A DNA stretch of 56,643 bases, from contig DDTJ01000006.1 in the NCBI GenBank assembly GCA_002344525.1, positions 1-56,643 of the forward strand. Direction: 5' to 3'. Of this stretch, positions 56,572 to 56,643 are shown in pieces. A model generated the notes under the pieces. It saw nothing but the letters and a program-made list of their open reading frames with translations, did no database searches and was not told where the DNA came from. Position 1 is the first letter of the stretch. Every line of letters begins with the position of its first letter. Source of the stretch: Akkermansiaceae bacterium UBA2367 (GTDB lineage Bacteria; Verrucomicrobiota; Verrucomicrobiia; Verrucomicrobiales; DEV007). A program made the translations under genes and the position numbers.

Positions 56572-56643
56572 GCCGGAGTAGCTCAGGGGTAGAGCAACGC
56601 ATTCGTAATGCGTGGGTCGGGGGTTCAATTCCCCCCTTCGGCT
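56572..56643 (+). tRNA. tRNA-Thr (anticodon CGU)
   Basis: 72 nt, full cloverleaf. Acceptor GCCGGAG pairs with CTTCGGC, with one G-U pair. D-arm GCTC...GAGC. Anticodon stem ACGCA/TGCGT with loop TTCGTAA, giving anticodon CGT, which reads ACG. T-arm GGGGG-TTCAATT-CCCCC. Discriminator T at the last base. The window ends here, so presence of an encoded CCA cannot be judged. Confidence 0.97.

Overview
The window (56.6 kb, GC-rich, one tRNA, many short palindromic repeats) looks like a chromosomal piece of a Verrucomicrobiota bacterium. A Planctomycetota relative is the main alternative. The evidence is the DUF1549/DUF1553 plus DUF1501 pair, an ECF sigma factor next to membrane-anchored PknB-type kinases, a FecR-like/sigma pair, SEL1 proteins, a kinase-SUMF1 gene, and an endonuclease-type MutL. 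No phage, plasmid, CRISPR or intact insertion sequence was seen.

Layout. 1-491: non-coding, repeat-rich. 492-5517: a WD40-caspase protein, a small exported protein and a divergent caspase-like protein. 5689-13148 (minus): mutL, a ceramidase-like enzyme, a PSD1-type (DUF1549/DUF1553) protein and a DUF1501 protein. 13459-14235: a polyvalent-kinase-like gene bracketed by 55-bp direct repeats. 14421-19508: an ECF sigma factor and two tandem paralogous receptor-like Ser/Thr kinases. 19677-20944: three small DNA-binding-type regulators. 21037-27936: a DUF4345 membrane protein followed by a tight lipid operon. 28066-32839: exported SEL1 proteins and a zinc-ribbon protein. 33178-34375: an IscA-like protein and a membrane protein. 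34562-38281 (minus): ExbB, ExbD and a TPR protein. 38637-47207: exopolysaccharide genes. 47453-50185: a kinase/SUMF1 gene broken into three frames. 50410-50929: a toxin-antitoxin pair. 51021-56408: a PQQ-type sugar dehydrogenase, a TMEM220-like protein, RlmH, TcdA, a FecR-like protein and an ECF sigma factor. 56572-56643: tRNA-Thr(CGU).

The most exciting locus is 21526-27936. Seven genes with gaps of 25 bp or less, two of them joined by ATGA overlaps, encode three different histidine-box desaturases, a fatty acyl-AMP ligase (FAAL), an acyl carrier protein and two GNAT-fold N-acyltransferases of the LuxI/FeeM type. The inferred logic is that FAAL activates a free fatty acid and loads it on the ACP, desaturases modify the chain, and the N-acyltransferases release it onto an amino acid or similar amine. 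The predicted product is an unsaturated N-acyl amino acid. The product and the amine acceptor are inferences.

The second notable theme is repeats. At least six kinds of short palindromic element and eleven heptanucleotide-period arrays sit between genes. Several have entered coding sequence: a roughly 94-bp palindromic element lies in frame inside the FAAL gene, and heptamer arrays encode the C-termini and stop codons of two proteins.
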